Positions 24,739 through 33,741 of a DNA stretch of 64,000 nucleotides are shown here, piece after piece. Source of the stretch: Prevotella sp. (GTDB lineage Bacteria; Bacteroidota; Bacteroidia; Bacteroidales; Bacteroidaceae). Under the pieces are notes generated by a model. The model did not search any database. It worked only from the letters and a program-made list of their open reading frames with translations, and was not told where the DNA came from. Within the stretch, counting starts at the first letter, position 1, and every line of letters starts with the position of its first letter. A program made the position numbers and the translations under genes. The DNA is taken from the NCBI GenBank assembly GCA_017623655.1, contig JAGAON010000007.1, positions 1-64,000 of the forward strand. Direction: 5' to 3'.

Positions 24739-26190
24739 ATGAGTTCAGTTAAAACCACGAAAATGTCCAACTGGCGTTGGATGATGTGTGCGATGTTATT
24801 CTTCGCCACCACCGTTAATTACATGGATAGACAGGTTCTTTCCCTTACATGGAAGGACTTTATCGCGCCGGAATTCCACTGGAACGACGAAATTTATGGT
24901 AACATTACCGCCGTATTCTCCATCTTCTATGCCGTTGCAAACCTGTTTGCCGGCAAGTTTGTTGACTGGATGGGCACCAAAAAAGGTTACTTTTGGGCTA
25001 TCGTAATATGGTCACTGGGTGCCGTGCTGCACGCTTTCTGCGGCATATTCACAGAGGGATGGATAGGCCACGGATTTGAGAGCAAGGCGGATTTGATACA
25101 GGCCGGCGGTGACATCGCCATCACAATAGCCACCGTCAGCATGTACGCATTCCTCGCATGCCGCTGCATTCTCGCCATAGGTGAGGCCGGAAACTTCCCC
25201 GCAGCCATCAAGGTAACGGCGGAATACTTCCCCAAGAAGGACCGCGCATTCGCCACTTCCATCTTCAATGCAGGCGCATCAGTAGGCGCACTTGCCGCTC
25301 CCGCCACCATACCTTTGCTCGCAAAGGCCATGGGATGGGAAATGGCGTTCGTCATAATCGGTGCCATCGGCTTCGTTTGGGCAGGCATCTGGATCTTCGT
25401 TTACGACAAACCGGCTGAATCAAAGTTCGTCAATGAGGCAGAACTGCGCTACATGAACCAAGACGACGAGGAAGAAGACGCGGTGGTAAACCATGACGAT
25501 GAAAAGCAGATGAGCTATGCGGAAGCGTTCAAACACAAGCAGACATGGTCGTTCATCTTCGGTAAATTCATGACAGACGGCGTGTGGTGGTTCTTCCTTT
25601 TCTGGGCTCCGGCGTACTTCTCGGACCAGTTCCACTACACATCAGACTCTCCCATGGGCATAGCCCTTATCTTTACGCTCTACGCCATCGTCACGATTCT
25701 GTCCATGTTCGGCGGTTATCTGCCGAAACTCTTTGTTGAGAAGAAAGGCATGAACCCCTATCAGGGCCGTATGTTGGCCATGCTCATCTTCGCGTTCTTC
25801 CCGCTTCTCGCCCTCTTGGCGCAGCCATTGGGAGCTTACAGCGTATGGTGGCCATGTATAATCATCGGTCTTACCGGTGCAGGACACCAGGCTTGGTCGG
25901 CCAATATCTACTCAACCATCGGCGATATGTTCCCCAAGAGCGCCGTGGCAACCATCACAGGTATCGGCGCAATGGCCGGAGGCATCGGCTCATTCCTCAT
26001 CAACAAAGGCTCCGGAACGCTCTTTACATACGCCGAGAACCAAGGCACGGCATTCCAGTTCATGGGCTTTAACGGCAAGCCGGCAGGCTATATGATCATC
26101 TTCTGCATCTGCGCCGTGGCTTATCTCATAGGCTGGGTGGTGATGAAGGCACTCGTACCAAAATACAAACCGGTGGTTATCTCCGAATAA
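24739..26190 (+). CDS. MFS transporter, anion:cation symporter family (hexuronate, ExuT-like), second copy
   Basis: A 483-residue paralogue of the gene at 23047-24534. WMMCAMLFFATTVNYMDRQV, LSLTWKDFIAPEF and FPAAIKVTAEYFPKKD are shared. The central loop differs: here it is acidic (MNQDDEEEDAVVNHDDEK), basic and longer in the first copy. Same-strand tandem duplication with divergence suggests two related substrates, such as mono- and unsaturated di-uronates or different affinities. It ends at a strong bidirectional terminator shared with the convergent kinase gene. Confidence 0.87.
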   Translation: MSSVKTTKMSNWRWMMCAMLFFATTVNYMDRQVLSLTWKDFIAPEFHWNDEIYGNITAVFSIFYAVANLFAGKFVDWMGTKKGYFWAIVIWSLGAVLHAFCGIFTEGWIGHGFESKADLIQAGGDIAITIATVSMYAFLACRCILAIGEAGNFPAAIKVTAEYFPKKDRAFATSIFNAGASVGALAAPATIPLLAKAMGWEMAFVIIGAIGFVWAGIWIFVYDKPAESKFVNEAELRYMNQDDEEEDAVVNHDDEKQMSYAEAFKHKQTWSFIFGKFMTDGVWWFFLFWAPAYFSDQFHYTSDSPMGIALIFTLYAIVTILSMFGGYLPKLFVEKKGMNPYQGRMLAMLIFAFFPLLALLAQPLGAYSVWWPCIIIGLTGAGHQAWSANIYSTIGDMFPKSAVATITGIGAMAGGIGSFLINKGSGTLFTYAENQGTAFQFMGFNGKPAGYMIIFCICAVAYLIGWVVMKALVPKYKPVVISE

Positions 26191-26208
26191 TCATATTTTC
26201 TTAATAAC

Positions 26209-26249
26209 GCAACAACGCCCCGCAGACAGAATCTGCGGGGCGTTGTTGC
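26209..26249. terminator. Bidirectional terminator between transporter and kinase
   Basis: A perfect 18-bp stem (26209-26226 with 26232-26249) with a 5-base loop, between convergent genes. Confidence 0.8.
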
Positions 26250-26262
26250 ATTATAAGGACGT

Positions 26263-27180
26263 TCAACCGGCGATGAAACCCTTTGGTATGTAATTGTCCA
26301 AAGACCGGCATACAGCCGACGAGAACCGCTGTCCCATGGCTACAAGCGGGCTCCACCGTTCCTGCGGCAAAACGCGAAGGCTCTGCGGTTGCGTCACATT
26401 CTCCTTCAACAAGGCGTAACAAAAGCCTGCATTAAAGTTGTCCCCCGCCCCTATTGTGCTTACCGTCTCTATGGGTTCAGCGGGAAAAGAGGCCGCCACG
26501 ACGGGCGTCCTAAGTTCGATAGGCCTTGCGGCATCAGTGTAAATGAGGCACGGGCAGTATGGCGCTATGCGCTCCTTGTATATAGCATCCACATCCCTTG
26601 TGTTGAAAAGAATGTCGAAGTCTTCCGCCGAACCGCGCACTACCGTTGCCAAGCGCATATTCTCAAGGATATAATCAAAGGTCTTCGGCAAGTCTTTCAG
26701 ATGCGAGGCACGGAAGTTTATGTCGTAGTACAGTATCGCCCCACGCTCCTTCGCCATCTGCAAGAACACCCTCACATACTCCCTAAGATTCGGGTTGATG
26801 GCGAAAAACGAGCCAAACAGCACCACATCGCCCTCCCTTACGTCCGGCATATTCTTGTGCATCGTCAGCACAGCGTGATTCTTGTAGAACTGATACTGAG
26901 CGTCATTGTTGTCATCAAGGAACGCAAGTGACACGTGAGACTGCGTCCCTTCCGCCCTGAACACATACGAAGTATCGACGTTATTGTCCCTCAGAAAGGC
27001 CGTGACAATGTCTCCCACATGGTCATCCCCCACCTCTGTCGCCATGACACACGGCATCCCGGCACGCCCTATCGAGACAATGGCGTTGAAAGCCGAGCCA
27101 CCCGGCACCGCTTTCACCGGCTGGTCATTGCGGAAGATGATGTCAAGCACTGTCTCCCCCACACCTATTATTCTCCTCAT
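26263..27180 (-). CDS. PfkB-family sugar kinase
   Basis: A 305-residue ribokinase-like enzyme that phosphorylates a sugar or sugar acid with ATP. The ATG at 27180 is preferred because MRRIIGVGETVLDII is the normal first strand; the upstream ATG at 27237 adds an unrelated tail and lies beyond the terminator hairpin at 27212-27245. VPGGSAFNAIVSIGRAG is the N-terminal signature, and STIGAGDNFNAGF (catalytic Asp) the C-terminal one. Next to pectin-degradation and uronate-transport genes a ketodeoxygluconate kinase role is tempting, but the sequence alone resembles fructokinases, so the substrate is open. Confidence 0.85.
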   Translation of the reverse strand: MRRIIGVGETVLDIIFRNDQPVKAVPGGSAFNAIVSIGRAGMPCVMATEVGDDHVGDIVTAFLRDNNVDTSYVFRAEGTQSHVSLAFLDDNNDAQYQFYKNHAVLTMHKNMPDVREGDVVLFGSFFAINPNLREYVRVFLQMAKERGAILYYDINFRASHLKDLPKTFDYILENMRLATVVRGSAEDFDILFNTRDVDAIYKERIAPYCPCLIYTDAARPIELRTPVVAASFPAEPIETVSTIGAGDNFNAGFCYALLKENVTQPQSLRVLPQERWSPLVAMGQRFSSAVCRSLDNYIPKGFIAG

Positions 27181-27211
27181 TGCAGTACTATTATATATAA
27201 GGTGTAAAGAA

Positions 27212-27245
27212 GAAACCCCTTGAAGAATAATCTCCAAGGGGTTTC
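27212..27245 (-). terminator. Terminator after the OmpA-like gene
   Basis: Perfect 11-bp stem (27212-27222 with 27235-27245), placed 46 bases past the stop of the gene at 27291. Confidence 0.75.
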
Positions 27246-27290
27246 CCTTATAAAAGTAATCTATTATTATGGTCTTAAAACCTTAAAGAT

Positions 27291-28430
27291 TTACTTCGTT
27301 GTGTCGTTGAAAAGAGCAACACGGTTGAACTCAACCTGGTCGAAGAGCTTGTCAGTTGCGCCGAGACCCTCAGTTGTGATGCGGTCAGCTGCAATCTTGT
27401 ACTTCTTCACGAGGATAGTCTTCACAGCCTCAGCACGCTTCTCAGAGAGCTTCTGGTTGAACTCCTTAGAGCCTTCCGGTGAAGCATAGCCAGAAATCTT
27501 AACCTTAGCGTCCTTGTTGTTCTTCATGTAAGTAGCGATCATCTCGACGTTAGCGAGCTGGTGCTTTGCGACAACAGACTTGCCCTGAGCGAAGACAACT
27601 GACGGCTGGAGGTTAGCAGCCTTCTTCTCTACAACCGGAGCCGGCTTGTTCTGGCAGTCGGTAAGAGCCTTCTGGAGCTCAGCGATCTTAGCGTCCTTAG
27701 CGGCAGCGGCAGCCTTAGCGGCGTCAACGTCAGAACGGAGAGAGTTGATCTTAGCGTTCAAACCGTCGATCTCAGACTGGTCACGGAGCTGCTCGATAGC
27801 GAAGTTGTGCTTACCGTTAGAGCAACCGAACTTGTAGTTAACACCGGCCTTCAGAGAGAAGTCAGCATTGTTGATGTCGTACTTGAAGTTGTTAACAGCA
27901 GCCATAGAGCGGTATGTGATAGCCGGCTCTACATATATCTGCCACTCCTTAGCGCTGCCGAGATTGTAAGCGAAGTCAAGAGCGAGCTTTGTATTTACAG
28001 CGTCAGCGTCTGTCGGGAAGTAGTGTGTCCAACCGAAACCACCAAGAGCGATAACTTCAAATGCGCGTGGCTCACCTTTGTAACCTGCGAAAAGGTTCAT
28101 AAGGTTAGCTGTACCGAGGAGGTTAGCCTCTGCGTTGTTGAAGAAAGTCTTGTTGCTCAGACCAGCCTCACAGTCCTTAGTGTGAGCGTTCATCTGGCTA
28201 CCGAGGTCAAGAGCGAGACCGAAAACTGTGGTGAAGTTCTTACCTACACGGATGCCGAAGTTAGGCTGAAAACCGCTGAAAGCGTTATCACCCTTGAACC
28301 AAGTTGTTGCGCCACCGTTTACACCTACATAGATGTTGTCACCAGCCTTAGAAGCTGTAACGACTGTCTTCTGTGCACTTGCAGAAACTGCCATGGCAGC
28401 TGCTGCGATAAACATTGCAATCTTTTTCAT
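27291..28430 (-). CDS. OmpA-family outer-membrane protein
   Basis: A 379-residue protein. Signal peptide MKKIAMFIAAAAMAVSASA, a beta-barrel of about residues 30-210 (alternating strands such as VYVGVNGGATTWF-like and FGIRVGKNFTTVFGLAL), then a coiled-coil linker 225-265 (INSLRSDVDAAKAAAAAKDAKIAELQKAL). The OmpA peptidoglycan-binding domain follows at about 275-375, with VKISGYASPEGSKEFNQKLSEKRAEAV. It should anchor the outer membrane to the cell wall. The strong promoter at 28559-28566 and low use of rare codons fit a highly expressed major surface protein. Confidence 0.92.
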   Translation of the reverse strand: MKKIAMFIAAAAMAVSASAQKTVVTASKAGDNIYVGVNGGATTWFKGDNAFSGFQPNFGIRVGKNFTTVFGLALDLGSQMNAHTKDCEAGLSNKTFFNNAEANLLGTANLMNLFAGYKGEPRAFEVIALGGFGWTHYFPTDADAVNTKLALDFAYNLGSAKEWQIYVEPAITYRSMAAVNNFKYDINNADFSLKAGVNYKFGCSNGKHNFAIEQLRDQSEIDGLNAKINSLRSDVDAAKAAAAAKDAKIAELQKALTDCQNKPAPVVEKKAANLQPSVVFAQGKSVVAKHQLANVEMIATYMKNNKDAKVKISGYASPEGSKEFNQKLSEKRAEAVKTILVKKYKIAADRITTEGLGATDKLFDQVEFNRVALFNDTTK

Positions 28431-28558
28431 TGTAATAAAATAATAATAATAAGATGTTAAATACTATCTTCTTTTATATTAATATGCTCATGTGTGCAAC
28501 ACCATCTTGTATCTTCTTATAAAGTACGCATACAGTATTCCCACGATGATTGTTGTTG

Positions 28559-28566
28559 CAAAATTA
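28559..28566 (-). promoter_or_regulatory. Strong promoter of the OmpA-like gene
   Basis: TTTTG, then 19 bases, then TAATTTTG on the minus strand: the best full match to the Bacteroidales consensus in this window. The leader is about 120 bases. Confidence 0.7.
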
Positions 28567-28790
28567 CTATAACCTTTTAGTTTGGCAAAACTTTTCCATT
28601 AAATAAGCGTCAGTCACTGCCTTTTCTTGATTTATATCAACATTTTAAGACATTTTGTTCCGATGGGGAAGCGAGAGAAGAAACGGTTACACGGCAAAGG
28701 CTGTGACATAATGGCATTTGGAGCGGGCAAAACCGCCGGGTATAGAGACGGCGTACCACATTGTGCCAACAAGAAACGGACGGAAGCAGG

Positions 28791-28915
28791 CACGGCATCC
28801 TGAGTGCAACCGCCGCATTACCTCCATACGTCACTTGCACTCTAAGGATGCCGTGCCTGCTATTATCGTGCGATGCGGTCGAGGAGACGATGTAATACAT
28901 CGTCTCTACATACGG
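28791..28915. repeat. CACGGCATCC inverted pair and GAGACGATG palindrome
   Basis: GCAGGCACGGCATCCT near 28788-28803 is repeated inverted near 28847-28862, with AGTGCAA and TTGCACT inside. Next to it, GAGACGATGTaatACATCGTCTC lies near 28879-28901. Confidence 0.6.
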
Positions 28916-28979
28916 GAAATAATCATTGTGTCATCGGCCGACGTCCTCATACGGAAAACAGGGAGGAACGGTGCGTTTT

Positions 28980-29085
28980 GCAAAAGGGTGCTGATCACAT
29001 TGCAATCAGCACCCTTTTGCGGCGGCGTTTATAACACATTGAATGATAACGCGTTGTAGGGACGCACCTTGATGCGTCCGAATCG
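28980..29085. repeat. Hairpin module and GGACGCACC palindrome
   Basis: A perfect 16-bp stem (28980-28995 with 29005-29020) of the AATCAGCACC family with a CTTTTGC tail, then GGACGCACCTTGATGCGTCC near 29060. Confidence 0.7.
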
Positions 29086-29138
29086 CCGCATATTCCCGCA
29101 TTGGCGAGGGTGTGTCGAAATGCAAATGCAGTTGGCGA

Positions 29139-29456
29139 CGAACCCCGAAGGGGTGACAGAACTTAGCCCGGGGTGTGAACCCCGGGTATTATCCTATTAG
29201 CCGAAAGACCGTATTGGCACCCCAAAGCCGGCAGGCGAGGAGCACAAAGTGCGACGAGGGGTGAAAAAGAAAACAGAATATAGGAAATAGCTACACGACA
29301 AAAACGAGACTATTATTAATTTGAATTTGACACCCCTCGTCGCACTTTGTGCTCCTCGCCTGCCGGCTTTGGGGTGCCAATACTATTTTTATATACATCA
29401 TACACCTCCCCGGGGTTCACACCCCGGGCTAAGTTCTGTCACCCCTTCGGGGTTCG
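29139..29456. repeat. Nested inverted-repeat element, copy 2
   Basis: Outer arms 29139-29186 and 29409-29456 are perfect 48-bp inverted copies, and inner arms 29212-29263 and 29331-29382 are perfect 52-bp inverted copies. The inner arm shares the GCCGGCAGGCGAGGAGCACA core with copy 1 at 11265-11567. No gene is inside. Confidence 0.8.
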
Positions 29457-29625
29457 CCGCTGTTTTGAAACGTCCTCCTACAACGCGATTTGTATTTCTC
29501 CGGCAACAGGCGGGCGGCGTTTCCTGTGCGGCCGGCACCATTTTGCCGGACGATTTGTAACGCGCTGAAAGACAGGGAAGAGAAAAAAGCATCGCAAAAA
29601 GGGTTGTTATTCGGAAAAAAAGTTG

Positions 29626-29633
29626 TAATTTTG
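29626..29633 (+). promoter_or_regulatory. Promoter of the YfhO-like gene
   Basis: TTG at 29604-29606, 19 bases, then TAATTTTG; start near 29640, 29 bases before the GTG at 29669. Confidence 0.6.
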
Positions 29634-29668
29634 CAGTCAAAACCAACACCATATTTATTATTGATAAC

Positions 29669-32179
29669 GTGAACACACTGAAACGCTTTTTGCCGGACGT
29701 GCTTGTGGTATTGCTTTTCGCCGCAATATCCTTCGCCTATTTCTATCCGGCTGACATTGAGGGCCGCATCCTTTACCGCCATGACTCTTCCGCAAGCCGC
29801 GGCCTTGGCGAGGAGGCCGGCGAGTATCACAAGCAGACCGGGGACGTCACCCGCTGGACAAACTCTGTATTCTCCGGTATGCCCACCTACCAGACCGCCC
29901 CGGCATACAGTTCCTCCGGCAGCCTGTCGGACGTGATGCAGGCTTACCACCTGTGGCTGCCTGAGAACGTGTGGTATGTCTTCGCCTATCTGCTGGGCTT
30001 CTACATCCTTCTGCGGGCATTCGATTTCCGCTGGTATCTCGCCACCCTCGGTGCCGTGGTATGGGCGTTCAGCAGTTATTTCTTCATCATCATAGCCGCC
30101 GGACATATATGGAAGGTCATGGCCCTGGCCTATCTCCCGCCCATGCTGGCGGGCATATTGCTTGCCTACCGGGGCAGATACCTCGCCGGACTGGCCGTCA
30201 CGGGCATCTTCACGGCGTTTGAGATAAACGCCAATCATGTGCAGATGACGTATTACTACTTCATCATCATCCTCTGTCTCGCCATAGGTTTCCTTGTCGA
30301 TGCCATACGCGAGAAGCGTTACGCGCACTTCCTCAAGGCGTCGGCGGTATGCGTTGCCGGCGGGCTGTTGGGCGTATCGGCCAACATTTCCAACATATAC
30401 CACACGTGGGAGTACCAGAACGAGTCCATGCGCGGCAAGAGCGAACTGGTGAAGAAGAACACCGCCAACCAGACATCGAGCGGCCTTGACCGTGACTACA
30501 TAACGCAATGGAGCTACGGTATAGACGAGACATGGACGCTGCTTGTGCCCAACACCAAGGGCGGTTCGTCCATGACACCCGTCAGCGACAGCAAAATTGC
30601 ACAGGAAAAGGCCGACCCCATGTATATGCAGATATACCAACAGCTCGGCCAGTACTGGGGAGAGCAGCCGGGAACAAGCGGCCCTGTCTATGTGGGGGCG
30701 TTCGTACTGACGCTGTTCGTGCTGGGACTGTTCATCGTGAAAGGCTCTGTCAAGTGGGCGTTGCTTGCCGCCACCGTGCTGAGCATAGCCCTGTCGTGGG
30801 GCAAGAACATGATGTGGCTGACGGACTTCTTCATCGACTACGTGCCGATGTACGCCAAATTCCGCACCGTGGCGTCAATACTCGTGGTGGCGGAGTTCAC
30901 CATTCCGCTGCTCGCCATGCTCGCCATGAAGCGTGTCATAGACGACCCTGACAGCGTAACGGACACCGTAAGCGGCAAGAAAGTAAACTGGCTGTACGTC
31001 TCCCTCGCGCTGACGGGCGGCATAGCCATGCTGTTCGCCGTGATGCCGACGGTCTTCTTCGACTCGTTCATCTCCTCTTCGGAACTGAAAGCAATGGCCG
31101 GCATACCGCAGGAACAGCTCTCTCCGCTGCTCGGCAACCTCACCTCCATACGCAAGGCGATGTTTACGGCAGACTGCTGGCGGTCAGTCGTGATAATACT
31201 GATATGCACCGCGGCGGTGATGATGTACCGCATGAAGCGGCTTAACGCCGCGGTAATGGTGGGTATAGTCACCGTTGTCTGCCTTGTCGATATGTGGCAG
31301 GTGAACAAACGCTACCTCAACGACGATATGTTCGTCAGCAACACCCTGCGCACCGCACCCATAGAGCCGACCGAAACGGACAAGATGATATTGCAGGACA
31401 AAGCCCTTGACTACCGTGTCCTTAACCTTGCGAGCAACACTTTCAACGAGAACGAGACGTCATACTTCCACAAGTCCATCGGAGGTTACCATCCCGCGAA
31501 GCTGCGCAGGTATCAGGAACTTATCGAAGCGTATATCTCTCCGGAGATGCAAAAGGCGTTCGGCGCCATAATAGAGGCCGGCGGAGAGATGGACAAGGTA
31601 AACACCGACAGCGTAATGCCCGTGCTTAATATGCTCAACACAAAGTATCTGATACTTCCCTTGCAGGGCGGCAAGACCATACCGGTGGCCAATCCCGGAG
31701 CGATGGGCAACGGATGGTTCGTCTCTGAGGTGCGCTATGCGGACAACGCGAACATGGAACTGGACGGCATCGGCACCATAGACCTGCGCAGCACGGCCAT
31801 AGCCGACAAGCGTTTCGAGCCTGTTCTCGGCAAGAGCACGGTGCAGGACAGCACGTCTTCCGTGGTTATGACCAAGTACCTGCCCAACGAACTGCACTAC
31901 GACGTGAAGTCATCACGGGGCGGTGTGATAGTGTTCTCCGAGGTATATTACCCCGGTTGGACTGCAACCGTTGACGGACAGCCGGCGGAAGTGGGCCGCG
32001 TGAACTACGTACTGCGCGCAATCAGCGTGAAAGGCGGCAGCCATAAGGTCGTGCTTGAGTTCAAACCGGCCACCATCGCCACCACGGAAACGATAGCATA
32101 CACCGCACTTGCCCTGCTGCTCATGATAACAATAGCCGTGATAGTGATACAAATACGCAGGAAAAAGGACGCGGCATAG
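29669..32179 (+). CDS. YfhO-family multipass membrane protein
   Basis: An 836-residue inner-membrane protein starting at GTG 29669 (no earlier in-frame ATG fits the promoter). About 12-13 hydrophobic segments are visible, the first at residues 8-26 and the last at 805-825. The region from about 550 to 780 is soluble and beta-rich, with FSEVYYPGWTATVDGQ, a motif of YfhO proteins. YfhO relatives have the topology of GT-C glycosyltransferases and are tied to polymer glycosylation in Gram-positives. In Bacteroidetes the substrate is unknown. Confidence 0.85.
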   Translation: MNTLKRFLPDVLVVLLFAAISFAYFYPADIEGRILYRHDSSASRGLGEEAGEYHKQTGDVTRWTNSVFSGMPTYQTAPAYSSSGSLSDVMQAYHLWLPENVWYVFAYLLGFYILLRAFDFRWYLATLGAVVWAFSSYFFIIIAAGHIWKVMALAYLPPMLAGILLAYRGRYLAGLAVTGIFTAFEINANHVQMTYYYFIIILCLAIGFLVDAIREKRYAHFLKASAVCVAGGLLGVSANISNIYHTWEYQNESMRGKSELVKKNTANQTSSGLDRDYITQWSYGIDETWTLLVPNTKGGSSMTPVSDSKIAQEKADPMYMQIYQQLGQYWGEQPGTSGPVYVGAFVLTLFVLGLFIVKGSVKWALLAATVLSIALSWGKNMMWLTDFFIDYVPMYAKFRTVASILVVAEFTIPLLAMLAMKRVIDDPDSVTDTVSGKKVNWLYVSLALTGGIAMLFAVMPTVFFDSFISSSELKAMAGIPQEQLSPLLGNLTSIRKAMFTADCWRSVVIILICTAAVMMYRMKRLNAAVMVGIVTVVCLVDMWQVNKRYLNDDMFVSNTLRTAPIEPTETDKMILQDKALDYRVLNLASNTFNENETSYFHKSIGGYHPAKLRRYQELIEAYISPEMQKAFGAIIEAGGEMDKVNTDSVMPVLNMLNTKYLILPLQGGKTIPVANPGAMGNGWFVSEVRYADNANMELDGIGTIDLRSTAIADKRFEPVLGKSTVQDSTSSVVMTKYLPNELHYDVKSSRGGVIVFSEVYYPGWTATVDGQPAEVGRVNYVLRAISVKGGSHKVVLEFKPATIATTETIAYTALALLLMITIAVIVIQIRRKKDAA

Positions 32180-32296
32180 GCCGCCGCACGTGGCAGATAC
32201 ACCTTATTTATATATATGCGCGCGTAAGGGAAGCGCGACATAAGGCGTAAGAATGCAGCAATAACGACAGACAAACAAAACATAACACGACAGAAA

Positions 32297-33028
32297 ATGA
32301 AATACGCTCTCGTAACAGGAGGTTCCCGCGGCCTTGGCCGTGCGGTATGCCTCAAACTCGCGGAAATGGGTATTCCCGTGATAATAAACTATCAGTCAAA
32401 CAAGGAAGCGGCCGAGGAAGTGAAGGCGCTGGTGGAAGCCAAAGGCGTGACAGCCGAGCTTTTGCAGTTCAACGTCGGCGACATGACCGCCGTTGACGCA
32501 GCCCTCGACGGGTGGGAAGAGGCTCATCCCGACGACTACATCGCCTACCTGCTGAACAATGCGGGCATACGCCGCGACAACATGATGTTCATGATGCCGG
32601 CCGAGGACTGGCACGCCGTCATCAACACGTCGCTCAACGGCTTCTACTATGTAACGCGCAAGCTGCTGCCGAAGATGATGATGCGCAAGCATGGCGGCAG
32701 GATAGTCAACATGGCGTCGCTCTCCGGACTGAAAGGCCTGCCCGGCCAGACCAATTACAGCGCCACCAAGGCCGCCATCATAGGGGCCACGAAAGCACTG
32801 TCACAGGAGGTTGCCGCAAGAAACATAACGGTAAACGCCGTAGCCCCGGGTTTCATTGAGTCGGACATGACAAAGGACCTGCCCGTGGATGAACTGAAAC
32901 AGCAGGTGCCCATGAAGCGTTTCGGCAAGCCGGAAGAGGTTGCCGAGCTGGTGGGATTCCTCATGTCAGACGCCGCATCATACATCACCGGCGAGGTAAT
33001 ATCCATCAACGGCGGTCTATACACTTAG
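32297..33028 (+). CDS. fabG: 3-oxoacyl-ACP reductase (FabG-like SDR)
   Basis: A 243-residue short-chain dehydrogenase of normal length. NADP-binding TGGSRGLGRAV at 7-17, LLNNAGIRR near 88-96, catalytic Ser in IVNMASLSG, and Tyr-Lys in NYSATKAAI near 150-158. The C-terminal INGGLYT matches the FabG INGGMYM ending. It should reduce beta-ketoacyl-ACP in fatty-acid synthesis, though the solitary location and the 117-base gap after the YfhO gene leave a specialised role possible. Confidence 0.85.
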   Translation: MKYALVTGGSRGLGRAVCLKLAEMGIPVIINYQSNKEAAEEVKALVEAKGVTAELLQFNVGDMTAVDAALDGWEEAHPDDYIAYLLNNAGIRRDNMMFMMPAEDWHAVINTSLNGFYYVTRKLLPKMMMRKHGGRIVNMASLSGLKGLPGQTNYSATKAAIIGATKALSQEVAARNITVNAVAPGFIESDMTKDLPVDELKQQVPMKRFGKPEEVAELVGFLMSDAASYITGEVISINGGLYT

Positions 33029-33078
33029 GTTTTAATCATGCCTTTGCCCGCCATTGCCGGTAAAGGTGCACTCCGCAG

Positions 33079-33112
33079 AGAAGCCACTCACGACATTTCG
33101 TGGGTGGCTTCT
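33079..33112 (+). terminator. Terminator after fabG
   Basis: Stem 33079-33093 with 33098-33112, 15 bp with one G-U-type mismatch, then a GT-rich tail. Confidence 0.65.
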
Positions 33113-33149
33113 GTGTTTGTTGCCCTTCTTATCGCATTGACGCCCGTAT

Positions 33150-33230
33150 GTAGAGACGATGTATCACATCGTCTCCGCAACCGCGCCACGTTACATTCCC
33201 CATTGAGACGAGGTGATACCTCGTCTCTAC
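33150..33230. repeat. Two GAGACGATG/GAGACGAGG palindromes
   Basis: GAGACGATGTatcACATCGTCTC at 33153-33175 and GAGACGAGGTgatACCTCGTCTC near 33206-33228, in the 33029-33741 gap. Confidence 0.6.
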
Positions 33231-33280
33231 AAGGCGGTGGTAAAGCGGCCTTTTACCTATACGATAATTACAAATCGCGT

Positions 33281-33500
33281 TGTAGGGACGCACCTTGGTG
33301 CGTCCGCCGATGCTGGAATACACGTCCGACAACGCAATGAAAAGCGGCGATTCGGACGCACCAAGGTGCGTCCCTACAAGGCATTATCATTCAACGCGTT
33401 ACAATAGACGCTGTAAAAGGGTGCTGATTACCTTGTAAAAGAGGCCTGATTACAGTGTAAAAGGGTGCTGATTGCAATGTAATCAGCACCCTTTTGCAAT
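33281..33500. repeat. GGACGCACC palindrome pair and AATCAGCACC array
   Basis: GGACGCACCTTGGTGCGTCC near 33287-33306 and an inverted counterpart near 33354-33373 enclose a short spacer. A three-unit hairpin array follows at 33411-33500, with one unit reading AGGCCTGATTAC instead of GGTGCTGATTAC. Confidence 0.65.
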
Positions 33501-33683
33501 AGCGTTGACAACACATTGGATTATAACGTCTTGCCGGGACACGCCTTGACGTATCCGAATCGCCGCCATTGCCGCATAGGCGCACGTCATGTACCTACAT
33601 ATAATTAAGCGCAACGTGAAGCGTTCCGTTTCGTTAAAACATTTTCATAATTTTTGGGTATTGCCCGGTTTACGGAAAGGAAG

Positions 33684-33691
33684 TACCTTTG
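33684..33691 (+). promoter_or_regulatory. Promoter of the porin-like gene
   Basis: TTG at 33661-33663, 20 bases, then TACCTTTG; start near 33698, 44 bases before the ATG. Confidence 0.6.
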
Positions 33692-33741
33692 CACCCGGTA
33701 ATATTCATCATGAAAAGAACAAGAAAACAATATAAGAAACG

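Noticed and set aside
29429..30640. 403-codon open frame on the minus strand
   Set aside because: It lies over the YfhO-like gene, which has a promoter, membrane topology and family motifs; this is a shadow frame in GC-rich DNA.
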